From: Paenibacillus tepidiphilus
GTDB lineage: Bacteria; Bacillota; Bacilli; Paenibacillales; Paenibacillaceae
Assembly: GCF_008635795.1 (NCBI RefSeq)
Contig: NZ_VWRQ01000020.1
Location: 1 to 64,000, forward strand
Direction: 5' to 3'
DNA length: 64,000 nt
The notes under the pieces were generated by a model. It did not search any database and was not told the origin of the DNA. It saw only the letters and a list, made by a program, of their open reading frames with translations. Made by a program: the position numbers and the translations under genes. Numbering within the stretch: the first letter of the stretch is position 1; the number at the start of each line of letters is the position of its first letter. Positions 7,835 through 16,851 of this stretch are shown piece by piece.

Positions 7835-9067
7835 GTGACCGATGAGAATATGGCCATGAACAAAAAACTGCAGCGTATCATTGAGAAGGAAGCTCCTGCT
7901 TTGGTGGAATTAGAGCAGAGTCTTTTGAGCGTAGGACAATCTGAATTTCTTATCGAACAGAGCATCAAATCAGAAATTAATCGGCGCACTCGCAAGCTTA
8001 TGAATCTCTATTCAGCTGATCTCAATAATGCATTCGTGTTATTAAAAGCTGATGAAACCGGATATGAGAAAAAGCTATTGGAAGCTGAAAGAAACGATAT
8101 TTTACCCGATCCTTATGATGAAGAGCAAAAAAAGCTTTTGACTATGCAAATTAAAATTATAGAAAATGCTCTTGAATTGAAAAGGCAGTATAAAAAGAAA
8201 ACTTCCGGGGAGCACCCAATTGAGCGAGATATGGTTCAATACCCTTTAATCTCTGCATCATCACCTAAAACTGAAAAGTTAAAGACGTTAGCAAAAAATA
8301 ACGGTACTGTAGTTCAAACAAGACATGGTTTCCGCCAACTGTACTATGAAAATGAGCGCGGCAAGTTCCTAACTATGCATGATGAACGCGTGCTGCTTGG
8401 GCTCTTTAAGATATGGATGAATAGTGGCCAATATCAGACGTTTTCATTTGATTTCAAAGATTTAGCTGAAGAAATGTTCATTTTTGAACCAACAGGCGGG
8501 GAATATAATGCCATCCTTAATTCTTTGCAGAATTTATATGCAACATCTATAGTCATGTTAGAGTATACGGATCCTACCAGCAATACTAGCTCAAGCCGAG
8601 AATATCATCGACCGATCCATACGCTTAAATTAATTGGTACGCCGGGTAAAGAAAGAGCTGCAACAATATCATTTCATGATTATGTTCAGAACAGTATGAT
8701 TGCCGGCAACTATATAATGATTAATATGCTGTATTTTAACGATCTAAAATACGACACATCCAGGGTCCTATATCCATTTATTCTCTCTGAATTAAGTAAA
8801 AATCAATATAATTATGTATTAGACATGGACCTATTAATAACCCAATTTAACATCAGTACTGATAACGAGTCCCGAGCAAGAAGTTTAATAATGAGTGCAA
8901 TGGAAGAGTTATCAACTTCTGGTGAGCTAATAAGTGAACCTGAATTGAAGAAGCTTGGAAATAAGTATTTTGTTCAGTTTCAGGTACATCCGGAATTTAA
9001 AAAGGACGTGCGAGAAGGCTTAATTGATCCTCCTGCAGGTCCTCAGCAAATGAAGTTCTTGCTTTAG
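7835..9067 (+). CDS. Plasmid replication initiator (Rep)
   Basis: 410 residues from GTG 7835 (AGGAGGG 8 nt upstream). Residues 1-140 are helical and charged; residues 165-400 have the look of tandem winged helices as in iteron-type initiators (DERVLLGLFKIWMNSG, then IHTLKLIG and a second unit DTSRVLYPFILSEL). The gene ends at a strong terminator and is followed immediately by 11 direct repeats, the arrangement of a Rep gene with its iteron origin. Rep would bind the iterons, open the origin and load the helicase, and copy number would be limited by iteron titration. Family name not certain. Confidence 0.7.
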   Translation: MTDENMAMNKKLQRIIEKEAPALVELEQSLLSVGQSEFLIEQSIKSEINRRTRKLMNLYSADLNNAFVLLKADETGYEKKLLEAERNDILPDPYDEEQKKLLTMQIKIIENALELKRQYKKKTSGEHPIERDMVQYPLISASSPKTEKLKTLAKNNGTVVQTRHGFRQLYYENERGKFLTMHDERVLLGLFKIWMNSGQYQTFSFDFKDLAEEMFIFEPTGGEYNAILNSLQNLYATSIVMLEYTDPTSNTSSSREYHRPIHTLKLIGTPGKERAATISFHDYVQNSMIAGNYIMINMLYFNDLKYDTSRVLYPFILSELSKNQYNYVLDMDLLITQFNISTDNESRARSLIMSAMEELSTSGELISEPELKKLGNKYFVQFQVHPEFKKDVREGLIDPPAGPQQMKFLL

Positions 9068-9100
9068 AGTAGAATTCTCAAAAGAATTCTACTTTTTTTT
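9068..9100 (+). terminator. Terminator of rep
   Basis: AGTAGAATTCT/AGAATTCTACT perfect 11-bp stem with a 4-nt loop and a run of T, directly after the stop codon and before the first iteron, shielding the origin from transcription. Confidence 0.85.
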
Positions 9101-9322
9101 TATACTTTCTACTACGAAAAATACTTTCTACTACGAAATATACTTTCTACTACGGTTTTTCATACTTTATATTACGATATAGATATACTTTCTACTACGA
9201 AAAATACTTTCTACTACGGTTTATACTTTGCACTCCGAAATATACTCTCTACTACGATAAATATATACTTTCTACTACGAAATATACTTTCTACTACGAA
9301 ATAGACATACTTTGTACTACAA
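9101..9322. repeat. Replication origin iterons (11 copies)
   Basis: Consensus TATACTTTCTACTACGA, starting at 9101, 9120, 9139, 9161, 9184, 9203, 9222, 9241, 9264, 9283 and 9306. Steps are 19 bp with four longer steps of 22-23 bp, so most sites lie near the same helix face. Copies 4, 7 and 11 are the most diverged. An AT-rich stretch (9322-9376) follows and could be the melting region. No DnaA box is visible right here; the nearest is at 909-939. Confidence 0.85.
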
Positions 9323-9376
9323 TTGCCTATTATTTCATCTAATGTTATTGTCGAAGTATCAGTGAAATAGTCTATT

Positions 9377-9417
9377 AAAAAGACAAAAAGCCCCCTGCCA
9401 GGAGCTCTGTCTTTTTT
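9377..9417 (+). terminator. Terminator-like hairpin between origin and next gene
   Basis: AAAAAGACA pairs with TGTCTTTTT around an inner CCCTGCCAGGAGC structure. It works as a terminator in both directions and, being 160 bp upstream of the next plus-strand gene, could also be a leader attenuator. Confidence 0.6.
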
Positions 9418-9578
9418 AATCAAATATGAGATTCCGGCACCCACCTGATCTCAACAACAAGCCTTTCATTCTCTCTTTAAAAACAGAGAAGTCTAAGGCC
9501 CACTTTCTTATTGCCTTAAACTCATTATAACTCTTTTCCATTTATATTACAATTTCAAAATGGAGGTGTATCGGCGCG

Positions 9579-10913
9579 ATGAGAGCTAAGACATTCGATA
9601 AGAGACCCAATTCCTTCAAATATCTAAAGCTTAACAATCTTATGGATGGAGCTACTTTTCCTGTTTCTGTCGACTACACCTTCTTAACTGAACTATTATC
9701 TATCGAAAAGTCTTATCAAGTCGATTCACCTATACTGTTCCGTAAGCAAAGTCATCCTGTTCGAACGTCTCATATTACAGGAATGTCTCTGCGGCTAATG
9801 ATGACCATCTTCAGGCGCTTTAATACCGAGGGTAGCCTTCTTGGCGTTCCTATACATAAACTATATCAATTGATGAATGAAGAATATGAGAAACCTGCAT
9901 CGAAAGAGCAGTTTTACGCTGAAGTCCAAAAGTTTATTAACCTTGGGCTTATTTCTGTTTCAAATGACGGAATTGTGAATGAATGGAAAATCGAAGCTTT
10001 TAGACGAAAAACAGGCCGCTTTATTCTCTTCAATCCCATAGTCTTCACAAAAAAGTTCACAGATCTTGAAATTGCAGCGCAAAAACTTTATCTATATCTG
10101 GTCTCTCGAAACGGAAGTAAAATACATAAAGAATTCAAAGAATATATCGGATCCGGCAGCTGGATAAATACACTAACCCATAAGGCACGCCCAGCCCAAA
10201 TCAAAACACTGATGAATTCCCTTGCGAATTTGGAACCAGTTCCAGGTCATCCTTTGTTGGAAACTTTTTCTGTAGAAAAGGACTCTTGGGGGAGATGGTT
10301 TGTAAGCTGTAAACTTAATTCAGCTTATTTGGTTAATCATAGAGAAGGAAACCAGTATAGAATGGTTCCCGAAGTAAAGATCTCTTATTCAAAAACTGTT
10401 AATCGTGTGAAATCACTGCTACATTACTACAAGATTGCTGAAATAGAGGTGGCTGATAATGGCCGGGCACTCTTACTACTTACTCAGATTCTTCGTTCTT
10501 TCGGAATGAAATCCATGCGCTATGCAATACTTCGCTTAAAAGATCTGATAAACAGGAACGGTTGGATGAATATTACCGAATTGGTTCAGAGCTTGAAAGT
10601 AGAGCTGCAGGATCGTTCATTTATAGCCTATATGAATGTCTTGAAGGAAACCAATATTTATCAGTATCTGGGTATAAAAGAAAATGATCCTTTTGATAAT
10701 GCAAGGCCTTTACAATTTTTTAGAGCTATAAAAGACAAAATTCCTTTTGTTAAACTACGGAAGACCTGTCATAAAGCATTGCCTCTTCTGCAGAAGCAGT
10801 TTGGAATTTCTTTAGACAGTACGTTTTTATCCATACAGAGTCCTGGTGAAAATACTCGGTATAATTACGATACTTTCTACCTTGAGGATCTTCTTATTAG
10901 TTTGAAAAACTAA
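9579..10913 (+). CDS. Putative second replication-associated protein
   Basis: 444 residues, ATG 9579 with GGAGGTG 12 nt upstream. I do not recognise a named family. The predicted pattern is alpha-helical with winged-helix-like segments in the first 150 residues (LRLMMTIFRRFNTEGSLLG, then SVSNDGIVNEWKIE), basic overall, no membrane segment. Its position directly after the iterons and before a perfect terminator, beside the initiator gene, makes a role in replication or copy control the best guess. A relative of the neighbouring Rep is possible but I cannot show it. Confidence 0.45.
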   Translation: MRAKTFDKRPNSFKYLKLNNLMDGATFPVSVDYTFLTELLSIEKSYQVDSPILFRKQSHPVRTSHITGMSLRLMMTIFRRFNTEGSLLGVPIHKLYQLMNEEYEKPASKEQFYAEVQKFINLGLISVSNDGIVNEWKIEAFRRKTGRFILFNPIVFTKKFTDLEIAAQKLYLYLVSRNGSKIHKEFKEYIGSGSWINTLTHKARPAQIKTLMNSLANLEPVPGHPLLETFSVEKDSWGRWFVSCKLNSAYLVNHREGNQYRMVPEVKISYSKTVNRVKSLLHYYKIAEIEVADNGRALLLLTQILRSFGMKSMRYAILRLKDLINRNGWMNITELVQSLKVELQDRSFIAYMNVLKETNIYQYLGIKENDPFDNARPLQFFRAIKDKIPFVKLRKTCHKALPLLQKQFGISLDSTFLSIQSPGENTRYNYDTFYLEDLLISLKN

Positions 10914-10916
10914 GAT

Positions 10917-10947
10917 AAACAAAATAGAGACTCTATTTTGTTTATTT
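10917..10947 (+). terminator. Bidirectional terminator
   Basis: ATAAACAAAATAGAG pairs perfectly with CTCTATTTTGTTTAT around a 1-nt loop, 3 bp after the stop codon. Confidence 0.8.
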
Positions 10948-10949
10948 GT

Positions 10950-12240
10950 GTTGTCTATCGAATAATATGGGCTAGGCGAAGGTTTATACCATAGATTTCT
11001 AATCTCATATTGTATGCTCGATACTAGTTGCTTGACCATAAATTTTAGTGGACAGGGTTTAACTTTTCAACATTTTGTTCTTTTTTCAGACAAAAAGCTG
11101 TGTTTTGTGGATGAATTCTATGGACAGGTAAAAGTTTTCAATCATATTTTATAGATGTGAATCAAACACTTGATTTTTCTGATTTTATTACGATATCTAC
11201 CTATAAGTCTAAATTAATAACGATAATCAAGATGGAGTCTAAATTTATGATCTGTATTAGTATAAAAACCTTATAGGATCAAGTCTTTGAGCTTTATTTT
11301 CAATCTCTATAAGATTTTATATTTAGTAGTTCATTATTTAATAGATATATTCATCATACGCAGCTTCACTCATCATAATTCATAGTTAAATTTAAAAACC
11401 ATACACGAAATAATCTCCAAACATTTATACATCAGACCGACATTGCGACGTTCCGAAAGTTGACTGCTTCAGTACTGATATCCGCTCGTTTCAGGCGTAC
11501 CTGAGGTCAAAGGAAGAAAGCAAGCCTGATTTAAGGAGAACCAGGTGGGGCACGCTGGCCGTTGCCGGAGCTGATCATACAGTACGTCGGTTTGGTCGCA
11601 GTAAGTACTTACCGTGGCATTTTCCGTACCGCACCGGACGTTTCGGAAGGTGAAGGGCGCAACAATGTCCATGCGCCGTAACGCCGCCGAGCTGAGGGCG
11701 AAACGCAGAATTCCAGCCTTCGCCCGGTATTGGCCTACTGGTATCCAAAGAAGAAGCCGGCCGCAGCCGGAGCAAGCAAAGCAAGAAGTACGAAATAAAG
11801 TGTTAGACTCGGAAAATAAAGTTGTAGACTGGTAGATAGCTATGGAGATGAAAGGGTGGTGGCAGTGCACCTTGTTACTCTCGTATGAAGCCGGCCGGGA
11901 CGTTCGCCAACGGCGGCGGGCCAGTTGCTGTAGCACCGAGCACCTGGTTGCTTTGGATGAACCCGGTCCAGACGTCCACCACCGGCGTTGGGTCTGATGT
12001 TACAGCACCGTGTACCTGGTTGCTTCCGTATGAAGCCGGCCGGGACATTCGCCAACGGCGGCGGATGTCCCAGCATCAGCTACAGTACCCTGCACAAATT
12101 AAAAGGAAAGGGCGTACCGAATCTCGAAAGACAGTCATTGATAAGGACGCAAAGGAAGCGTTGGCGGACTGATAAAATATCTATTCTTGTACATTACCCC
12201 TCAATACGTTATCGGGAAAGAAACTATCACGTTATATAAG
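10950..12240. repeat. Non-coding stretch with a decayed K-motif element
   Basis: 10950-11440 is AT-rich with nothing I can support. From 11440 base composition jumps to GC-rich. A doubled K motif lies at 11793-11832. After it, about three 70-bp repeats share CACCTGGTTGCTT and ATGAAGCCGGCCGGGAC (around 11885-12080). This resembles the start of the array elements elsewhere. No gene supported. Confidence 0.55.
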
Positions 12241-12260
12241 CGACTTATTGGTGCTAATGC

Positions 12261-12992
12261 TCATTCAGTCTTGTAGTATCCTTTCAGGATACGTGGAGCT
12301 TTGGTAACTATTGAAGTATTTAGATCATATAGTTTACCATCTGGTCTAAGAACTTTACTTTCTTCTAGGAAAAGTCGCATTTTTTCAAACTCTTGAGGAT
12401 TATCAATTCCTTGTTTGATTTTTTTATATTGATATACAAGTGAAAATACGATTGCTATTATTAATAATTGGAAAAGTGGTGTGATGATAAGATATTTTGA
12501 AGCATTAAAAGCAGCAAAAGTAGTCAATATGGTTTTTAATAAAGGAAATTTTTTATTATATAATGCAGCCTTATTGACTTCTTTTTCGAGATCAATAATT
12601 GATATCAAGAATCCGAATGACAAGAGAGTGAATCCATACTTTATAATTTTATCAAGAAAGTTTTTAACTGGGGAAGCAGCAAGGATATTTGCTTTCAAAC
12701 TGAATGCATTTTTAATGGAGTCTATGATATTTTCCTGCTCAACTGCTCCTACAATGAGACTCAGTAACTGCGAAATGCCAAACTGAAAAATAAGGCTATA
12801 AACCAAACTTCCCCAACCAATGGCAAATATAGCCCATTTCAACCACTTAAAGCGATTAATAAAACTATTAATATTACGAAGAGGAGCATAGAACAGCGAT
12901 GGAATTCTTCCATGAAATTTGAAAGTTTTCTTTAATTTGTATTTCCTGTTATTCGGATTTCTTTTCTTTTTCATTTTGTTTTTTTTACTCAA
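12261..12992 (-). CDS. Polytopic membrane protein of unknown function
   Basis: 243 residues from TTG 12992 behind GGGGGCTG. The first 30 residues are extremely basic (SKKNKMKKKRN...). Hydrophobic segments lie near 49-82, 108-135 and 165-190, so three to five membrane helices; the C-terminal 50 residues are soluble. Low-GC codon use like the plasmid backbone. No family recognised, no operon partner. Confidence 0.55.
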   Translation of the reverse strand: MSKKNKMKKKRNPNNRKYKLKKTFKFHGRIPSLFYAPLRNINSFINRFKWLKWAIFAIGWGSLVYSLIFQFGISQLLSLIVGAVEQENIIDSIKNAFSLKANILAASPVKNFLDKIIKYGFTLLSFGFLISIIDLEKEVNKAALYNKKFPLLKTILTTFAAFNASKYLIITPLFQLLIIAIVFSLVYQYKKIKQGIDNPQEFEKMRLFLEESKVLRPDGKLYDLNTSIVTKAPRILKGYYKTE

Positions 12993-13384
12993 TTGACAGC
13001 CCCCGAATCTAATTAGTTATTTATTCCAATACGGGCGACTAGTTAATGAGTGTCAAAAACTTTTACTTTTTTTGTGCGGGAACAAATAGTAAAGGATTAT
13101 TCATATCTCTACCCCGTAACTTAACTAATGCGGGTTAGATTATGTTTTCCGTATCCGGTGGGCAAGCAAGGTGCTGGCAGGCGTTGATCTGAGAATCTGA
13201 AGGGTCGAGAACAGGTGGCCGTCATAGGTAGACTGGCGCATTCGGTAATACTACTACTTGAAACTCTTCAACTGTCTACAGAAGACTGACATCCAGAATA
13301 TCGCCCATATCCCCCTTTCAAAAATCTGGTATAATAAAATTTGAATATGGATGATTTATCAAAAAGAGGATAGGGGGTATTCCA

Positions 13385-13675
13385 GTGCATGATTTTTCGG
13401 TTATTATAAATTCTGTTAAGTTTACAAAAAAACATCCATACACCTTAGTGTTCATTGGAACGTGTTCTCATTCGAATGATAGAGAATTTACACTCCGGTA
13501 TACTGGTTCTGAACTCTTTAATGAATCTTCTGTTGCAATTCCGACAGATATCTTAGAGCAGCTACGCGAAGCACTCCGAGAGGACTTTGGGCACGGTATA
13601 TTTGATATTAAAGAAGCTCGTAAACAACTGAAGGCAAAACATGCTTATTACTTCGACTATACTTATACAAAATAG
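13385..13675 (+). CDS. Small hypothetical protein
   Basis: 96 residues from GTG 13385 behind GATAGGGGG. An extended -10 promoter (TGGTATAAT) lies about 50 bp upstream. The sequence alternates strands and one helix (ILEQLREALREDF), acidic then basic; no motif known. A strong terminator follows. Confidence 0.5.
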   Translation: MHDFSVIINSVKFTKKHPYTLVFIGTCSHSNDREFTLRYTGSELFNESSVAIPTDILEQLREALREDFGHGIFDIKEARKQLKAKHAYYFDYTYTK

Positions 13676-13689
13676 TGATCTTTTGCCGG

Positions 13690-13764
13690 AGGACAAGAAC
13701 ATAGTCCCATTAGAGCCCGCGCCAAGCGCGGTTTTTCTGTTTTATGGGATCAAGTTCTTGTCCT
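13690..13764 (+). terminator. Terminator nested in a larger inverted repeat
   Basis: CCGCGC-CAA-GCGCGG plus TTTTT (13717-13736) is a strong terminator. It sits inside an outer inverted repeat: AGGACAAGAAC (13690-13700) against GTTCTTGTCCT (13754-13764), with TCCCAT/ATGGGA also paired. GACAAGAACATGG recurs at 13773. Confidence 0.7.
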
Positions 13765-13789
13765 TTGCTAATGACAAGAACATGGTAAC

Positions 13790-15240
13790 ATTGCCGATTT
13801 GGATAATTTTCTAATATTAAATGTCTCAAAAGAAAAACAAATCCTAGAAGATCTCATGTCCCTTGATAAGTGGAGGCAAGTGTCCAATAGGCCGCAGCAC
13901 TCTAGGGCAGATTTTCTAACCACCTACTCAATATTTGCGTTTCAAGGGCCTGCAGGAGCTTTTCTAGAAACGGTCGCTGCGGTGGAGCTGATCCTTAACC
14001 GACAGTGGGCCACCCTACGGCTAAAATGAGTGTAGGTATTTCCGTTGCTACGCAGACAGGCTAACCATGTTAAAGCGCCCGATTGAGCGCTGGCAAACGG
14101 CTCCGGAAGAGCTCCTGCAATGCTACTTTACAGATCAATCAACCAGCACCGTTGTGCGCTGCACTCCTGGAGCTCGATTGGCATCTGGCTGTTGGCTGGC
14201 CATCCTGCAGCGCGCCGGCTGCAGATCTAGAAGCACTTCAGGAGCTGATGCCCTGCCGATCAATCAACCAGCGCTGCGGAGATCCGCTCTCTTGGAGCTC
14301 GGCCTGCAAACCAGCTGTCTGGCAGTTCACACTCCAGCGCTGCCGGCAGTCGGTTCCAGAAGAACACCATCGGCTGTTGATGTGCAGATCGATCAAACGG
14401 ATCCTTTGGCATACGGACACCTGGTTTTCGGATGCATGTCAGCAGCCATATTGGCCATCCTTCAGAGTATGATAGGCGATTCCAGAAGAACTCCTATAGA
14501 TGTTGCTCATCTGATTGTTTAACTAGGGCCGTAGTGATCCTCTCGGCGCAGCCAAGCTAACCATACTCAAGCGCGCCGGCTGAGCGCTTGGTGGTTTTTG
14601 GAAGAATCCCTGCCGATTGCTCAACCGAGCCGGCGGGGAGCTCCACTCCAGAGCACTGTCGCCGTGACAGCCTGTATAGCCATCCAACAGCATTCCACCA
14701 GACAGATTTATTGATTAACTGTACCGCAATAGGGATCTTTCACAACGCGCAGCGCTTTCGATCTGAATGGAAAGTACCGGAACCGCGGCTATCGCCTAAT
14801 TCGAGTGATAGCCGTAATAAAGGAATAAGCCGATCGCAGCGTGTTAGGAAAGTCAGGAAAGGCCTCGGGCCTGTTGTCTGTTTGAGGCCTGGTCCTTTAT
14901 TCAAAGGAAGGAAGCTGGGCTTAGCCTTAGCAGAGAAATCAGGAAGGGTTGGGACTCGGATAGCGGTCTGCGCTAAGAGAGGATCACGAATCCACGTAAC
15001 AAACGAGAAAATATATAACATCAATTGGAGTTTTATCGTTAATAATTCCGCGACTATTTTGACCGTTTTAAGCTATATGGTTTTTCCAGGCTAATGTATA
15101 GAATGAACTTATTTGAGATATACTTTTTATAACCATCGCTATTAAGTAAGTACATTTGTACTTTAAATAATTTAGTGGACGTAGGGTGACGCGAGCTTTA
15201 GCGCCAAAACACTTCCTCACAAAACTTGGATTTTGTACAT
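13790..15240. repeat. Decayed GC-rich repeat region
   Basis: From about 14060 to 14660 loosely repeated pieces (GATCAATCAACCAGC, CCAGAAGAAC, GAGCTC) occur at 90-160 bp steps. Open frames differ between strands and have no ribosome sites. 14750-15240 holds nothing I can support. Confidence 0.45.
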
Positions 15241-15256
15241 ATGTACATATACTAAT

Positions 15257-15301
15257 AAAAGTGTGCTAATGCTCTATTTCTGAGCATTGGCACACTTTTT
15301 T
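15257..15301. terminator. Strong bidirectional terminator
   Basis: AAAAGTGTGCTAATGCTC pairs with GAGCATTGGCACACTTTT around a 7-nt loop; T-runs on both sides. It ends the minus-strand SOS operon. Confidence 0.8.
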
Positions 15302-15401
15302 CTTGTCTATCAGGACTCTTCAAGAAGTTTTCGTGATGTAGTAAACAGTATTTCCAACTTAAGCTTTAATAATCATGTGAGTGAATTATTTAATTGGCCG
15401 G

Positions 15402-15893
15402 TTAGGAGAAACCTTTCACCATATCTTTGAGATTGGATCCCAGCTCAGAACTGTATCGTGTCAGCCTTAAACTGATCTCAGTCCTCATTACATCGCGGGT
15501 CAGACCAAATTGCTCATCGTAACCCCGAAAGTAGATCTTATAATATGAAATGAAATCGTCCTGTTCATCGGCCACAAACCGAACGTTATGTCGCTTAAGC
15601 TCCTTCTGCAGGTCCCAAGTATCCTTCGAGATCCGATGCTGTATATACCGTCCACACATCAAGTACATTTTAGTCAGCACGTTTCCGGACCGTTCAATCT
15701 CCCCCATGCTTTTGCTAACAATTTCATCTATGTATGGCAACAGTATTAGGTCACGGACCATCCGCCGCTCTTCATTCGTTAGCAAAGCCCCACCGATCTT
15801 TTTTTGCTGTTCTTGCTGACCCTCGTATTGGTCCACATGATCCGTCAGGACCATCTTCGTTTTCCAGCGCTCGTTGCTGTCCAGTTTGGTCAT
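15402..15893 (-). CDS. Hypothetical protein of the SOS-boxed operon
   Basis: 163 residues, ATG 15893 behind GGGGGAT, 12 bp after the preceding gene. Soluble, helical and charged, with a conserved-looking core (MCGRYIQHRIS, DEQDDFISYYKIYFRGYDEQ). I recognise no family. As the last gene of an operon with two LexA-type sites it probably acts in DNA repair or its control. Confidence 0.6.
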   Translation of the reverse strand: MTKLDSNERWKTKMVLTDHVDQYEGQQEQQKKIGGALLTNEERRMVRDLILLPYIDEIVSKSMGEIERSGNVLTKMYLMCGRYIQHRISKDTWDLQKELKRHNVRFVADEQDDFISYYKIYFRGYDEQFGLTRDVMRTEISLRLTRYSSELGSNLKDMVKGFS

Positions 15894-15905
15894 GGGCTAT
15901 CCCCC

Positions 15906-16205
15906 TTAATAGTACAGCCAGTAGTCTATATTCTTGCCGTTCCTCGCGTTCTGTATGCTCTGCTGCTGCGGGTTATTAAAGGGAGCATCTCTTTCCCAGC
16001 CCTCCAGTATATAGGCCGTCTCAATCTGCCGAGCCGGATCCCAATCAATGTAATGGTCCGCAACCAGCACCTTCAGGCCTTTAAATATCTCTGTCGGCTG
16101 GCGCCCGCTCAGTCGCCGCAAGTCTGGCAGCGTGGGCATCCGCTTAAAGTGGCCATGGAATTGGACGATGATCCTCAGCAACTTGCGCGGTGTGTCGTCA
16201 AGCAC
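15906..16205 (-). CDS. Winged-helix-like small protein
   Basis: 99 residues if started at GTG 16205, which overlaps the stop of the LexA-like gene by 8 bp; no good ribosome site is seen, so translation may depend on coupling. Residues 1-60 (RKLLRIIVQFHGHFKRMPTL, then LRRLSGRQPTEIFKGLKVLV) look like a helix-turn-helix with recognition helix near 40. Polar C-terminal tail ending DYWLYY. Confidence 0.5.
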   Translation of the reverse strand: MLDDTPRKLLRIIVQFHGHFKRMPTLPDLRRLSGRQPTEIFKGLKVLVADHYIDWDPARQIETAYILEGWERDAPFNNPQQQSIQNARNGKNIDYWLYY

Positions 16206-16416
16206 GACGGAGAACCCGTAATGCGCGCGGAGAACTCTCTCTGCGCTCGATGTACCCCTTTGCTTCCAGTCGCTCGATATAGCGGAAAGTTGTCGATGTA
16301 GAGGCCAAACCCATTTCTTCACCGATTTCTCTTACAGTAGGCGAATACTTAAGCCGATCAAATAGTACAAGGATTGCTTCAAGTGCTTCCTGTTCTCTCT
16401 TGGTCAAATCCATCAT
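16198..16416 (-). CDS. Stand-alone LexA-type DNA-binding domain
   Basis: 72 residues, ATG 16416 behind AAGGAGATG, overlapping the previous gene as ATGA. It matches the LexA N-terminal winged helix: LTKREQEALEAILVLF, SPTVREIGEEMGLAST, then FRYIERLEAKGYIER. The peptidase domain of LexA (Ser-Lys dyad) is absent, so RecA cannot trigger self-cleavage. It could compete with host LexA at SOS boxes, including the two in its own promoter, and thus stay on or off independently of cleavage. Confidence 0.8.
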   Translation of the reverse strand: MMDLTKREQEALEAILVLFDRLKYSPTVREIGEEMGLASTSTTFRYIERLEAKGYIERRESSPRALRVLRRA

Positions 16417-16610
16417 GCAACTACATCTCCTTTTGATGGCTGCCAGGCGAGGATGCCGGAAACGAGAAACACCCGCGGCGCTCCCGTAGTGAAGCACGTC
16501 GCCCGGATCCGGCCGTCGCGGATACCGACGATTTCGATCTTGCGCTGGGTGATCTTGCCCGCCCTGTCTCGATACACGATTTCGATGGTCTGGCCGATGC
16601 TCATCTTCAT
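16413..16610 (-). CDS. WYL-like small protein
   Basis: 65 residues from ATG 16610 (GGAGG 11 nt upstream; ATG 16604 is an alternative). The beta-strand pattern IEIVYRDRAGKITQRKIEIV...IRATCFTTGAPRVFLVSGILA resembles a WYL domain (Y-x-x-x-x-G, ...R.F...I), a small Sm-like fold that binds nucleotides or ssDNA in transcriptional regulators. First gene of the SOS-boxed operon. Confidence 0.5.
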   Translation of the reverse strand: MKMSIGQTIEIVYRDRAGKITQRKIEIVGIRDGRIRATCFTTGAPRVFLVSGILAWQPSKGDVVA

Positions 16611-16639
16611 GATGCTGATCGCCTCCAAATAAAAAATAA

Positions 16640-16683
16640 GAACGTTTGTTTGTATTATAACCAAACATACGTTCCATAATCAA
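16640..16683 (-). promoter_or_regulatory. SOS promoter with two LexA boxes
   Basis: Minus strand: -35 TTGATT (16678-16683), 18-bp spacer, -10 TATAAT (16654-16659). GGAACGTATGTTTGG (16661-16675) fills the spacer and fits the Bacillus LexA consensus CGAACRNRYGTTYG at all central positions; CAAACAAACGTTC (16640-16652) lies just downstream of the -10 with one mismatch in the left arm. Two boxes around the -10 imply tight SOS repression. Confidence 0.75.
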
Positions 16684-16851
16684 TGCACTCATATTCTCTT
16701 ATGTAACATAATTTTCTTAAAAAAAAACCACTTCACACAATCTAAGTGCTCAAACCTTCGATTTTATTGATTTAAGGGATATTTCTTCTCCCCTCATCAC
16801 TTGTGTCATATATTAACATCTTTATTAAAGAAGGTCGTAACGCCAGAGCTT

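Noticed and set aside
9101..9322. CRISPR array
   Set aside because: The repeats are 17 bp with 2-6 bp between them and no unique spacers, and follow a Rep gene: iterons.
14067..14522. 151-codon plus-strand frame
   Set aside because: Composed of loosely repeated GC-rich pieces, open in several frames, without ribosome site.
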